Shown here: positions 26,354 to 34,338 of the stretch, piece after piece
Position numbering within the stretch: the first letter of the stretch is position 1
Layout: each line of letters begins with the position of its first letter
Assembly (NCBI GenBank): GCA_001404055.1
Contig: CXTY01000019.1
Span: 62,001 to 126,000, forward strand
Source: Roseibium album
GTDB lineage: Bacteria > Pseudomonadota > Alphaproteobacteria > Rhizobiales > Stappiaceae
Direction of reading: 5' to 3'
DNA length: 64,000 bases
Position numbers and translations under genes: made by a program
The notes under the pieces: generated by a model
What the model was told of the DNA's origin: nothing
Seen by the model: the letters and a program-made list of their open reading frames with translations, nothing else
Databases searched by the model: none

Positions 26354-27499
26354 TCAGTTTCGTTTCAGATGCCGATTGGCATCGCGGTTCTCGCACCAAA
26401 GCTGAAACACCAGACTTTCACGCATTAACCCGCATCTGATAAGGGATTGAACATCAGAAAACAAGGCGCTGCTTTCATAGTGGAGCCCATATTCCATAAG
26501 CCGCTCCAATTGTGCATCATAATCTTGATAGTGACCGGCATTGTCCGTGTGCTGTTTTCTCTCGAGAGCCTCGATAACCTTGCTCTGAAAGTCATCCAGA
26601 TACTTGAAATGCAACAAAGCCCCCCAATCCGGCGCGACTTCAATATGCTTGTCGATGCCGTGGACACCACCGGAAAATTTATATTCAGAGCACCATCTGA
26701 TGAGTGGCATTTTACTTTGTACGGCAGCTGTGTCCGGCAACGCTTTTTTTACGAGTTTAAACAAGGAATGATCAAGTTTGTGACCAAAATCGCTCTCCGG
26801 CGCTTTTGCGTGAATTGAAAACGGTCCAGCGAGTAGAGCTTTGTCCAAAATGCTCTCCGGTCGTTTTACGTCTTGATGGAACAGACGTTCCCGGGTACCA
26901 CCAAACACATGCCGTGAAGGAGACTTGTAGCGTTTTCTGTGGCTACCCTTGAGCGGATTATACCTGTAGCCGGTGGCATCAAAATAGGGACAACACTCCA
27001 GGAAACTGTCTCCGGGCTTGTAGCCAAGATCTTTTAACGGCTCTTTTGGGTACATATCTACCATTGGACAAAACAGTGCCCGGTAACGATGCTCATCCAG
27101 ATAATTCAGCAGATCGTCAATGCGTCTCTCTGGCCACCCGGGGTAGACAAAAAGTTCATCAACATCGGGAAAAATGACCCACCTATCATCTAGATAACGT
27201 TCGCATAGCAGTTGCCGCCAAGTCGATTTGTAATCCCTATAAAGTTTCTTCGTTGAGACGACACTGACGTCGTCTTGCTTCTCCAAAAGCGCACCGGTGC
27301 CGTCGTTCGAATTATTGTCAACCACAATAAAATGACGAACACCAATTTCGCGATAGTGCTGTAGAAAATAGGGAAAACGTAACGATTCATTATAGGCCAG
27401 TATTACAGCGACCACGCCATCATTTGGCACACTGAGATTATGGGCATCAGGTGAAGCAAATGCTTCTTCCAAGCGGCTATGGATGGTTTCTTGCGCCAT
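26354..27499 (-). CDS. Glycosyltransferase, GT2/GT92-like (Glyco_tranf_2_4 type)
   Basis: A 381-residue protein. The GT-A core opens GVVAVILAYNESLRFPYFLQHYREIGVRHFIVVDNNSNDGTGALL and has the metal-binding IFPDVDELFVYPGW. Residues after 180 (KGSHRKRYKSPSRHVFGGTRERLF) are basic. This class is frequent next to sulfotransferases and FkbM enzymes in alphaproteobacterial exopolysaccharide loci. The ATG at 27499 is preferred because a purine-rich GGTGGA lies upstream; an in-frame GTG at 27511 sits directly on CAGG and is unlikely. The start lies 17 bp after the sulfotransferase stop, so the two are one unit. Confidence 0.83.
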   Translation of the reverse strand: MAQETIHSRLEEAFASPDAHNLSVPNDGVVAVILAYNESLRFPYFLQHYREIGVRHFIVVDNNSNDGTGALLEKQDDVSVVSTKKLYRDYKSTWRQLLCERYLDDRWVIFPDVDELFVYPGWPERRIDDLLNYLDEHRYRALFCPMVDMYPKEPLKDLGYKPGDSFLECCPYFDATGYRYNPLKGSHRKRYKSPSRHVFGGTRERLFHQDVKRPESILDKALLAGPFSIHAKAPESDFGHKLDHSLFKLVKKALPDTAAVQSKMPLIRWCSEYKFSGGVHGIDKHIEVAPDWGALLHFKYLDDFQSKVIEALERKQHTDNAGHYQDYDAQLERLMEYGLHYESSALFSDVQSLIRCGLMRESLVFQLWCENRDANRHLKRN

Positions 27500-27516
27500 T
27501 CGCTTTTCCACCCTGA

Positions 27517-28257
27517 CTACGCTTCAGTGTAATATGTATTTCGAGAGGCAGCGGCGTCAAAATCAAACCCGAACCTCTTGATGTCGACTTCATACCAGTC
27601 GGCAATGAGCTGAACTGTCCTATTGGTATAGAGCTCGCGAAAATCTGAACGCGAAGCCTTACTGACGTTTCTTTCCTGAAGGTTGCCATCTATGGACAGA
27701 TAACGTTTCAGCTCATCGCCCAGATGTTCTTGCCGGAGGATATCGACGGAAATTTCATTTTTCTCGTCGAGCAGATAATCTTCCTGCGGATACCAACCCC
27801 GAATTGCCCGGTGCCAGAAGTAATCCTCGTGACCCCAAACGAGACGTTCTTCCAGAAACTTTTCAAACGCAGACCGGCCGTATTCGCCTTTCCCAGAACC
27901 GTTGTCTCTGGTTTGTAGGGCAAACTTGAAGCGAGACACCGTTCTTGACCAAGGATTGCGAACAATAGCGAAAGCACTTGTTGACTTGCGGACAGAGTAG
28001 TCCACATCGCGCAGTCTTGCATGCTCATATCCAGCTTGAGCACCTGTCTTGCCCATGTGGTCCTTCAACCCATCCGCATACGCCTTACTTTTCAACCGAC
28101 GCCGATTGGCAAGTACAAGTTTTCCCTCGAGTTGCGAAGCATGACGGATCGACATACCACCGTTTTTTGGAATGTGAATAAACAAATGCTTTTTCGGGAC
28201 TATTCCCAGGCGTGCCGGTGCGAATTTCAGGAAATTTTTGAGCTGGTATTCGTCCAT
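27517..28257 (-). CDS. Carbohydrate sulfotransferase (sulfotransferase family 2)
   Basis: A 246-residue PAPS-dependent sulfotransferase. The 5'-phosphosulfate loop is KKHLFIHIPKNGGMSI at about residues 22-37, and the 3'-phosphate site is AFAIVRNPWSRTVSRFKFAL at about 97-116. No signal peptide or membrane helix is seen, so it acts in the cytoplasm, probably on a lipid-linked or nucleotide-linked glycan precursor before export. It stands directly upstream of the GT2-like gene. The presence of a sulfotransferase suggests that the surface glycan is sulfated, a trait common in marine bacteria. Confidence 0.85.
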   Translation of the reverse strand: MDEYQLKNFLKFAPARLGIVPKKHLFIHIPKNGGMSIRHASQLEGKLVLANRRRLKSKAYADGLKDHMGKTGAQAGYEHARLRDVDYSVRKSTSAFAIVRNPWSRTVSRFKFALQTRDNGSGKGEYGRSAFEKFLEERLVWGHEDYFWHRAIRGWYPQEDYLLDEKNEISVDILRQEHLGDELKRYLSIDGNLQERNVSKASRSDFRELYTNRTVQLIADWYEVDIKRFGFDFDAAASRNTYYTEA

Positions 28258-28315
28258 ACTATCGGTCTCGTGGGGCCATACTTCCAGCCGCGTATAGATC
28301 AGTCAGACTGCTCTT

Positions 28316-29251
28316 CTACCGCCGCATATCAATCTGGTGGTGCCTTATCCCAATCTGCCAGTTCTGTCCATTCATTGGCTCGCCGTCGAGATTAAACTGG
28401 ACGGATTTTTGGGTTTGAATGGTAATATTTCTGGCTTTTCGCTGGATGAGACCGTTTTGGATGCCGTCGACGCCGCTGTCCAAAAGGGTTGCGAGAAGAT
28501 CCGTGATCTTGTCGGATTTGGGAACCGGAAGGATTGTCAAATCCAGAAAACCATCATCCAGTTTGGCTTTTGGACAGAGGCGGATGCCGCCGCCGGCGCG
28601 GCGGCCGTTGCCAATTGCAAGCGCCAGAAAGGCACCTTCCCAGGTGAAGCCCTCTGCTTCGATATAGCCCTCACAGGCGGAGAGTTCCGCAAATCGGTGC
28701 AGCCCGGTGAACAGGTAGGCAGCGCCGCCAAGAACACGCTTGAGCTTGGGGTCGGTCTGGGCTGTTACCTGGGTCCCGAAACCGCCGGTCGCCATATTGA
28801 CAAATACACAGCCGTTGACCTCGCCCACGTCCATCGGTTTTGCACTGGCACGCGCCGCAAAACGCAGACAGGACGGAATATCGGACGGGTCAAGCCGGAT
28901 ATGACGGGCAAAGTCATTGGCCGTGCCAAGCGGCAGAACGGCAAAGGCAAAAGGCGGCTTTTCACCCTTGGGCAACTCGTGGAGGACGGCATCCACCACC
29001 TCGTGCAGGGTCCCATCACCACCCGCACTGACCAGCGTGTCGATTTTTTCAAGCGGATGGTCGCGCAAGGCCTCCTGGCAGAGGCGCGCCGTATCACCAG
29101 CTTCATAGGTCACGCGAACCGAAACAGCGTGCCCCATGGCGCGTACAGCCTCAACGGCAGAGCGTACATCGGCGCGTCCGGCAGACTTGCCGTTTAGGAT
29201 CAATCGAAGATGTTGCTTTTCCAATACCATCTCCTGCGAGAGTTCACCCAT
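28316..29251 (-). CDS. yegS: Lipid kinase, YegS/DgkB family
   Basis: A 311-residue diacylglycerol-kinase catalytic domain protein. RLILNGKSAGR opens the fold; the nucleotide loop VSAGGDGTLHEVVDAV near residue 90 has the invariant GGDGT; PLGTANDFARHI and the C-terminal LNLDGE-type turn (QFNLDGEPM) follow. YegS phosphorylates phosphatidylglycerol or diacylglycerol at the membrane. The start is uncertain: ATG 29251 has no good ribosome site, ATG 29230 lies too close to GGAG, and a TTG seven bases after it is possible. Base composition returns to the GC-rich norm here, marking the right edge of the glycan locus. Confidence 0.87.
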   Translation of the reverse strand: MGELSQEMVLEKQHLRLILNGKSAGRADVRSAVEAVRAMGHAVSVRVTYEAGDTARLCQEALRDHPLEKIDTLVSAGGDGTLHEVVDAVLHELPKGEKPPFAFAVLPLGTANDFARHIRLDPSDIPSCLRFAARASAKPMDVGEVNGCVFVNMATGGFGTQVTAQTDPKLKRVLGGAAYLFTGLHRFAELSACEGYIEAEGFTWEGAFLALAIGNGRRAGGGIRLCPKAKLDDGFLDLTILPVPKSDKITDLLATLLDSGVDGIQNGLIQRKARNITIQTQKSVQFNLDGEPMNGQNWQIGIRHHQIDMRR

Positions 29252-29332
29252 TATTTGGGCAGAAACGAGACGTGAAACGGCAATTCATGCGCGTAGCAAG
29301 CACGACCGCTTTCTGTCGCACGGCCCTATCCC

Positions 29333-30256
29333 TTACCCCGGCAACATTGTTTCACGTTTTGTACGGGCAGCGCGTGCTTCTTCCATCAACCACTGACGGA
29401 AAGCCGTGACCACGGGACGCAAAGTTCGTCCTTCCGGGTAAACGAAATAGTAGGCGGTTTGCTGATCCGGGGACAGATTAAAAAGGCGCACCAGACGGCC
29501 GGACGCAAGTTCTGTTTCCACAAAGAACCTTGGTATCAGGGCGGCCCCCGCGTGATGGATCGCGGCTTCCGAGATCATGACAAATTGTTCGAAGCGCGCA
29601 CCTTGAAAAGCGGCATCCGTTTCGACGCCCGCTTTGTCAAACCATTGCCGCCAGGCCAGAGGCCTGGTCGCCAGCTGTAATCTTGGCACGCGCGCCAGGT
29701 CGGCAGGACTGCGAATATTGTGCCTGTCACGGAAGGCGCGTGAGGCAACCGGAACAACCTCTTCGTCGAAGAGATGTTCGGCAATTGCCCCCGCCCATAC
29801 CGGGTCACCATGATGGATTGCCCCGTCGAACGGTTCTTCGCTGAAGTCGAAAGGCTGCAATCGTACGCTGAGGTTAAGTCCGGCATCGGGATAACGACGG
29901 GCAAAACCGGCAAGCCGCGGTGCCAGCCAGCGGGTACCGAATGTTGGAAGAACAGCCAGGTTCAGAACGTCGGCGCTGCCAGCGTAAGACATGACTTGAC
30001 GGGTTGCCGCCGTCATCTGTTCGAGCGCACCGCGAATATCGTGAAGATATAGCCTGCCCGCGTCGGTCAGGACGATCCGTTGACGCACCCGCCGGAAAAG
30101 TTCAACGCCAAGCCGGTCTTCGAGATGCCGGACCTGTTTGGAAACCGCGCCTTGGGTGAGGTGCAGTTCTTCAGCTGCACGTGTAAAACTCAGGTGCCGC
30201 GCGGCACATTCAAAAGCAATCAGAGTGTCCGCCGGCGGAACAAAGGCACGTCGCAT
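29333..30256 (-). CDS. LysR-family regulator, GcvA/GcdR-like, divergent from gcdH
   Basis: A 307-residue LysR protein. The N-terminal winged HTH is LIAFECAARHLSFTRAAEELHLTQGAVSKQVRHLEDRLGVELFRR; residues 95-300 are the ligand-binding domain. The RxRRAFVPPADTL start and RRVRQRIVLTDAGR are typical of the GcvA subgroup. It is transcribed away from the glutaryl-CoA dehydrogenase gene, an arrangement usual for the regulator of lysine/tryptophan degradation (GcdR). A perfect TCATTC-N11-GAATGA dyad lies between them. The ligand is probably glutarate or glutaryl-CoA, by inference. Confidence 0.88.
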   Translation of the reverse strand: MRRAFVPPADTLIAFECAARHLSFTRAAEELHLTQGAVSKQVRHLEDRLGVELFRRVRQRIVLTDAGRLYLHDIRGALEQMTAATRQVMSYAGSADVLNLAVLPTFGTRWLAPRLAGFARRYPDAGLNLSVRLQPFDFSEEPFDGAIHHGDPVWAGAIAEHLFDEEVVPVASRAFRDRHNIRSPADLARVPRLQLATRPLAWRQWFDKAGVETDAAFQGARFEQFVMISEAAIHHAGAALIPRFFVETELASGRLVRLFNLSPDQQTAYYFVYPEGRTLRPVVTAFRQWLMEEARAARTKRETMLPG

Positions 30257-30271
30257 CTAGATTACCCTACT

Positions 30272-30294
30272 TCATTCCATATTGTCATGAATGA
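30272..30294. promoter_or_regulatory. LysR-type operator dyad between regulator and gcdH
   Basis: TCATTC at 30272-30277 and GAATGA at 30289-30294 are exact inverted copies spaced by 11 bases, the T-N11-A geometry of LysR recognition sites. The site starts 16 bases upstream of the regulator's start codon and lies 133 bases before the gcdH start, so binding could both repress the regulator and activate gcdH. Confidence 0.6.
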
Positions 30295-30426
30295 TGGAGC
30301 AGGTTTCGCTTTTCTGCAAATGAAATTCCAGCAAGACTAGAGGAAACAGAATGAACCACGGCCTCTTACGACCTTCAGATACGGTCTGGAGACCAGGTCT
30401 GAAACAGCATGTCTGGGAGAAACACC

Positions 30427-31644
30427 ATGAACGCTCCGGCAAATATCAAATCTTCACCGGCAGGTGGCGGAAAGTTTGACTGGCAGGACCCGTTCCGCCT
30501 GCGCGATCAGCTGAACGAAGACGAGCAGCTGATCCAGGATACGGCGCGCGCCTATGCCCAGGACAAGCTTCAACCGCGTGTCATCGACGCGTACCGGGAA
30601 GAAAGAACTGACCGGGAGATTTTCAACGAGATGGGGGAACTCGGTCTGCTTGGTCTCACCTTGCCCGAAGATTACGGCTGTGCAGATGCCTCCTACGTGG
30701 CCTATGGGGTCGTCGCGCGCGAAATTGAACGTGTCGATTCCGGTTACCGTTCCATGATGAGCGTGCAGTCCTCTCTGGTCATGTACCCGATCTACGCCTA
30801 CGGCTCCGAGGAGCAGCGCCAGAAATATCTTCCGAAACTTGCCAGCGGTGAATTTGTCGGCTGTTTTGGCCTGACCGAACCAGATGCAGGGTCTGATCCT
30901 GCCGGCATGCGCACGCGTGCTGAGAAAATCGATGGTGGCTACAGGCTCACCGGATCGAAAATGTGGATTTCAAACTCCCCGATCGCCGATGTCTTTGTCG
31001 TCTGGGCAAAATCTGGCGCTCATGACGGCGCAATCCGTGGTTTTGTGCTGGATAAGGGCATGAAGGGCCTGACAGCGCCGAAGATTGGCGGAAAACTGTC
31101 GCTTCGCGCTTCGATCACCGGCGAGATCGTTATGGACGGTGTCGAAGTTGGTGAAGATGCTCTGTTGCCCAATGTTTCTGGCCTCAAAGGCCCGTTTGGC
31201 TGTCTCAATCGGGCTCGCTTCGGCATTGCCTGGGGCGCCATGGGCGCAGCGGAGGATTGCTGGATGCGTTCACGCCAGTATGGCCTCGACCGGGAGCAGT
31301 TTGGCCGCCCGCTAGCACAGACGCAATTGTTTCAAAAGAAGCTGGCCGACATGCAGACGGAAATCACACTTGGGCTGCAGGCAGCCCTGCGTGTAGGTCA
31401 GTTGTTTGACGCAGGTGAAGTTGCGCCGGAAATGATTTCGCTGATCAAGCGCAACAATTGCGGTAAAGCGCTCGATATCGCCCGTCAGGCGCGCGACATG
31501 CACGGCGGCAATGGCATTCAGGAAGAATACCACGTGATGCGACATTCCCAGAACCTGGAGACGGTCAACACCTATGAAGGAACGCATGACGTTCACGCCC
31601 TGATCCTCGGGCGCGCCCAGACCGATTTGCAGGCGTTTTTCTAA
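30427..31644 (+). CDS. gcdH: Glutaryl-CoA dehydrogenase
   Basis: A 405-residue acyl-CoA dehydrogenase that oxidises and decarboxylates glutaryl-CoA to crotonyl-CoA. It starts with the family-specific [36 protein letters not shown]. Later [21 protein letters not shown] (FAD/substrate site), [21 protein letters not shown] and [21 protein letters not shown], with catalytic Glu384, are all present. GGGAGA lies six bases before the ATG at 30427; an ATG 18 bases upstream lacks this. The role is in lysine, tryptophan and glutarate degradation. A DadA-like oxidase follows after 32 bp. Confidence 0.93.
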   Translation: MNAPANIKSSPAGGGKFDWQDPFRLRDQLNEDEQLIQDTARAYAQDKLQPRVIDAYREERTDREIFNEMGELGLLGLTLPEDYGCADASYVAYGVVAREIERVDSGYRSMMSVQSSLVMYPIYAYGSEEQRQKYLPKLASGEFVGCFGLTEPDAGSDPAGMRTRAEKIDGGYRLTGSKMWISNSPIADVFVVWAKSGAHDGAIRGFVLDKGMKGLTAPKIGGKLSLRASITGEIVMDGVEVGEDALLPNVSGLKGPFGCLNRARFGIAWGAMGAAEDCWMRSRQYGLDREQFGRPLAQTQLFQKKLADMQTEITLGLQAALRVGQLFDAGEVAPEMISLIKRNNCGKALDIARQARDMHGGNGIQEEYHVMRHSQNLETVNTYEGTHDVHALILGRAQTDLQAFF

Positions 31645-31676
31645 AGCGTTCTAGGGTCAGGAGTTCGGGAGTCTTC

Positions 31677-32858
31677 ATGACGGGTCAGACTGCAGATGTC
31701 GTCATCGTCGGGGGAGCCGTTATCGGCTCTTCGCTCGCGTATCATCTTGCGCAACGGGAGGATTTTTCGGGCCGGGTTGTCGTCATCGAAGCTGACCCGG
31801 CTTACGAAATCTGCGCGTCCGCCCGTTCCGCAGCCTCAATCCGGCAACAGTTTTCCAGTGCGATCAACATCGACATCTCTCTTTATGGAATTCAGTTCCT
31901 CAGGGAAATCGGCGCCACGCTGGCCGTTGGTGAAGACCGGCCCGCGATCGACCTGAATGAGGGTGGTTATCTGTTCCTGGCGACTCCGGACAAGTCTCAC
32001 ATTCTTCAGGAAAACCACAGGCTCCAGCAAGAGCTTGGCGCGGATATTGGCTTTTTTGATCAGCCTGGACTATCGGAGAAATTTCCCTGGTTGAATGTGT
32101 CCGACCTTGCTGCAGGGTGTCACGGACTGTCAGGCGAAGGCTGGTTTGACGGCTATGGCCTGATGCAGGCCTTCAGGAAAAAGGCACGCTCGCTTGGTGT
32201 GGCGTATCTTGCTGCCAAAGCCGAATTGACGAGAAACAAGACCAACGGCTGGGAAGTGAAACTCTCTACGGGCGAATTGCTGTCCACGCCGATTGTCGTG
32301 AATTGTGCCGGTGCCTCGGGTGGCGCGGACATCTGCAAGCAGGTTGGGCTTGATGTTCCGATTGCCCCCAAAAAGCGTTGTGTTTTTACTTTCGATTGCC
32401 GCGACGAACTTGAGAATTTTCCGCTGCTGATTGATCCGACAGGCACTTACGTGCGCCCGGAAGGAACTGGTTACATATGTGGGTCGGCACCACCACCGGA
32501 CCTGGATCCCGACTGCACGGACTTTGAAGTTGACTATTCATTGTTCGAAGAACACATCTGGCCAACGCTTGCAGCAAGAATTCCAGCTTTTGAAGCAATC
32601 AAGCCGGGCCCTGCCTGGGCAGGTACCTATGACATGAACCTATTCGATCACAATGCCTTTGTCGGCGGAGTTCGGGAGCTTGACGGCTTTTATCTGGCAC
32701 TTGGTTTTTCAGGCCATGGACTACAGCAATCCCCTGCGGTTGGCAGAGGCCTTGCCGAGTTGATCGCAACCGGTACCTATCAGACGCTGGACCTGTCGCC
32801 ACTGTCGATTGAAAGACTGTCGACCGGAACACCTCTGATCGAGAAAAACGTCGTTTGA
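31677..32858 (+). CDS. FAD-dependent oxidoreductase, DadA/glycine-oxidase-like
   Basis: A 393-residue flavoenzyme of the D-amino-acid oxidase superfamily. The N-terminal ADVVIVGGAVIGSSLAYHLAQ is the dinucleotide-binding loop, followed by VVIEADPAYEICASARSAASIRQQFSS. The C-terminal FYLALGFSGHGLQQSPAVGRGLAELI is the usual FAD-contact segment. Members oxidise amines of amino acids, sarcosine or related compounds. GGGAG lies before the ATG. It is 32 bp downstream of gcdH and probably co-transcribed, which hints at a lysine- or pipecolate-related substrate, but L-2-hydroxyglutarate-type activity cannot be excluded. Confidence 0.83.
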   Translation: MTGQTADVVIVGGAVIGSSLAYHLAQREDFSGRVVVIEADPAYEICASARSAASIRQQFSSAINIDISLYGIQFLREIGATLAVGEDRPAIDLNEGGYLFLATPDKSHILQENHRLQQELGADIGFFDQPGLSEKFPWLNVSDLAAGCHGLSGEGWFDGYGLMQAFRKKARSLGVAYLAAKAELTRNKTNGWEVKLSTGELLSTPIVVNCAGASGGADICKQVGLDVPIAPKKRCVFTFDCRDELENFPLLIDPTGTYVRPEGTGYICGSAPPPDLDPDCTDFEVDYSLFEEHIWPTLAARIPAFEAIKPGPAWAGTYDMNLFDHNAFVGGVRELDGFYLALGFSGHGLQQSPAVGRGLAELIATGTYQTLDLSPLSIERLSTGTPLIEKNVV

Positions 32859-32873
32859 GCGATTGCCCTGTAA

Positions 32874-33953
32874 TTACTCGGCGACCATAAGAGGCGGTGT
32901 TTCACCGTCCTCAGGAACTTTCTTATGCGCCGATTGGTCAGCTGAAGGTTCGGGGTCTTCTTGCCCGGTTTCGGAGGCCTCGACAGACGGAGCTTCTTCA
33001 GTGGATCCTTCCACAGGAACCTCGTCCTGGTCGTCATCCCCTGCGGTTTGATTTTCCAGACTTTCCTCTGCCGCGTCTTCCGCAACTGTTTCGGGTTCCA
33101 GAATTTCCTCAACGATCTCTTGAGCGTCAGCCTCTTCAGGAAGTTCGATGGCTTCGACTGGTTTTTGCGTGCCCGTCCAGTCGATAATCCGGGACAGGCT
33201 ATCGGTCAGGACAGTTTTCAACCGTGCAACACGGGTCTTGTCGGGTTCGAAAGGTGGCGATTCATGTCTTAGATAAGACCGCTGTGCCATGAGGACGGTC
33301 AAAGCGTGCACACCCTGCTCAGGCCGGCCGTATGTCCGGGTAATGAAGCCACCTGTGACCTGTTCATCAATGCCAACGGTGTAGCCCGGCTGTCCCTTGA
33401 AAGACCCGACAATCAGATTGCGCAGATCAGGATCGCATGATTGCCCATCAACACTTCCTATGCTTACCAACGGCAGACCCTTGCCGGTGACACCCTGAAT
33501 GTTTGACCGCATCGACTGACAGTCGAGCAAGACAACTATTCCATGCAGGCGCAAAAGCCGATCAATTTGCTGACGTAGCCGAAAGTGGAATGGATCGAAA
33601 AACAGGAGGGCGCGTTGTTCTGTTTCGATCGGTCCGGGTCGTTCTCCTTCCCGGTAGATAGGCTTTCCGTCCAGCGTAGTCGCCGGACAAGGCGTGGTGG
33701 ATGGATCCAGACCATTCCCTGTTTCGGCTTCGCTGTTTCTGTCCAGGTCGATTACATAGCGTGATGTGGTCGACCGGAGAACGGTTGCCTCCAACTCATC
33801 ATGAAGATCGAAGACCTGTTCCAGCTTCCAGGACAAATCGGCCTGCAGACGCCCGGTCGCATTGAATTGGCCAAGCACAACATTAGGCACTTCCGTACCG
33901 CTATGAGGCAAGCACAGAATGAGTGGGCTTTTTCCTTCTTCGACCAAGATCAT
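32874..33953 (-). CDS. N-formylglutamate amidohydrolase-like protein with long acidic tail
   Basis: The first 265 residues are an N-formylglutamate amidohydrolase (HutG-type) domain, with LCLPHSGTEVP, YVIDLDRNSE, a PFHFRLRQQID helix, LLDCQSMRS and GGFITRTYGRPEQGVHALTVLMAQ. The family removes formate from N-formyl-L-glutamate using a metal. From about residue 267 to 359 the protein becomes a low-complexity acidic tail, rich in Glu, Asp, Pro, Ser and Thr, with no predicted fold. That tail is not part of the usual enzyme and may be disordered. No other hut gene is near. It converges with the oxidase gene, leaving 15 bp. Confidence 0.82.
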   Translation of the reverse strand: MILVEEGKSPLILCLPHSGTEVPNVVLGQFNATGRLQADLSWKLEQVFDLHDELEATVLRSTTSRYVIDLDRNSEAETGNGLDPSTTPCPATTLDGKPIYREGERPGPIETEQRALLFFDPFHFRLRQQIDRLLRLHGIVVLLDCQSMRSNIQGVTGKGLPLVSIGSVDGQSCDPDLRNLIVGSFKGQPGYTVGIDEQVTGGFITRTYGRPEQGVHALTVLMAQRSYLRHESPPFEPDKTRVARLKTVLTDSLSRIIDWTGTQKPVEAIELPEEADAQEIVEEILEPETVAEDAAEESLENQTAGDDDQDEVPVEGSTEEAPSVEASETGQEDPEPSADQSAHKKVPEDGETPPLMVAE

Positions 33954-34338
33954 GATGCGATGGCTAACCGTCGGTAAGTAACCGCACCAGCTTGAAGAAT
34001 TTACTTAACGGAAACAAGACTCATTCGTTGCTGTTGCCTTTTAAATATAGAAGCCAAAAATCCAACGATAGTCATTTTATCTATATTTATCATATGCTTG
34101 AGTTAAAAAAGATAGATCAGAATTTCGATAACGTCATAGCGAAATCAGCTAAACTATGTATATTCCCAAATTTCATCTTGCAACTCTGGATTGTTCACAC
34201 CGGCCGTCAAACAGCAAATAAACTCTCTCTTGACGGCGGTGTGTATTAAGGCAATTTTCAACAATGCACTCCTTCCGGTCAGCTTGCCTTGGCCACACAA
34301 ATCACCTTCGGCTTCGCACTTCGAATAAGGATATCGCC
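33954..34338. other. AT-rich intergenic island upstream of the aminotransferase gene
   Basis: These 385 bases are strikingly AT-rich from about 34000 to 34190, unlike both flanking genes. No gene with a ribosome site and recognisable product is seen; a possible 85-codon frame at 33992 is low complexity and was rejected. The right part holds an inverted repeat (34196-34243). The region may be a strong promoter with upstream A/T elements or a small horizontally acquired insert. Confidence 0.45.
34196..34243 (+). promoter_or_regulatory. Inverted repeat in the leader of the aminotransferase gene
   Basis: CACACCGGCCGTCAA at 34196-34210 pairs with TTGACGGCGGTGTG at 34230-34243, 14 pairs with one bulged G and a 19-base loop. 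No T-run follows. It could be an operator pair or a leader hairpin; it lies 96 bases before the start codon. Confidence 0.45.

Noticed and set aside
28337..29197. A 286-codon plus-strand frame opposite the lipid kinase gene
   Set aside because: The minus strand encodes the full GGDGT kinase; the plus frame has no ribosome site or motif.
33992..34249. An 85-codon frame in the AT-rich island
   Set aside because: No ribosome site, low-complexity product, and it runs through the inverted repeat; frames of this size are expected by chance.
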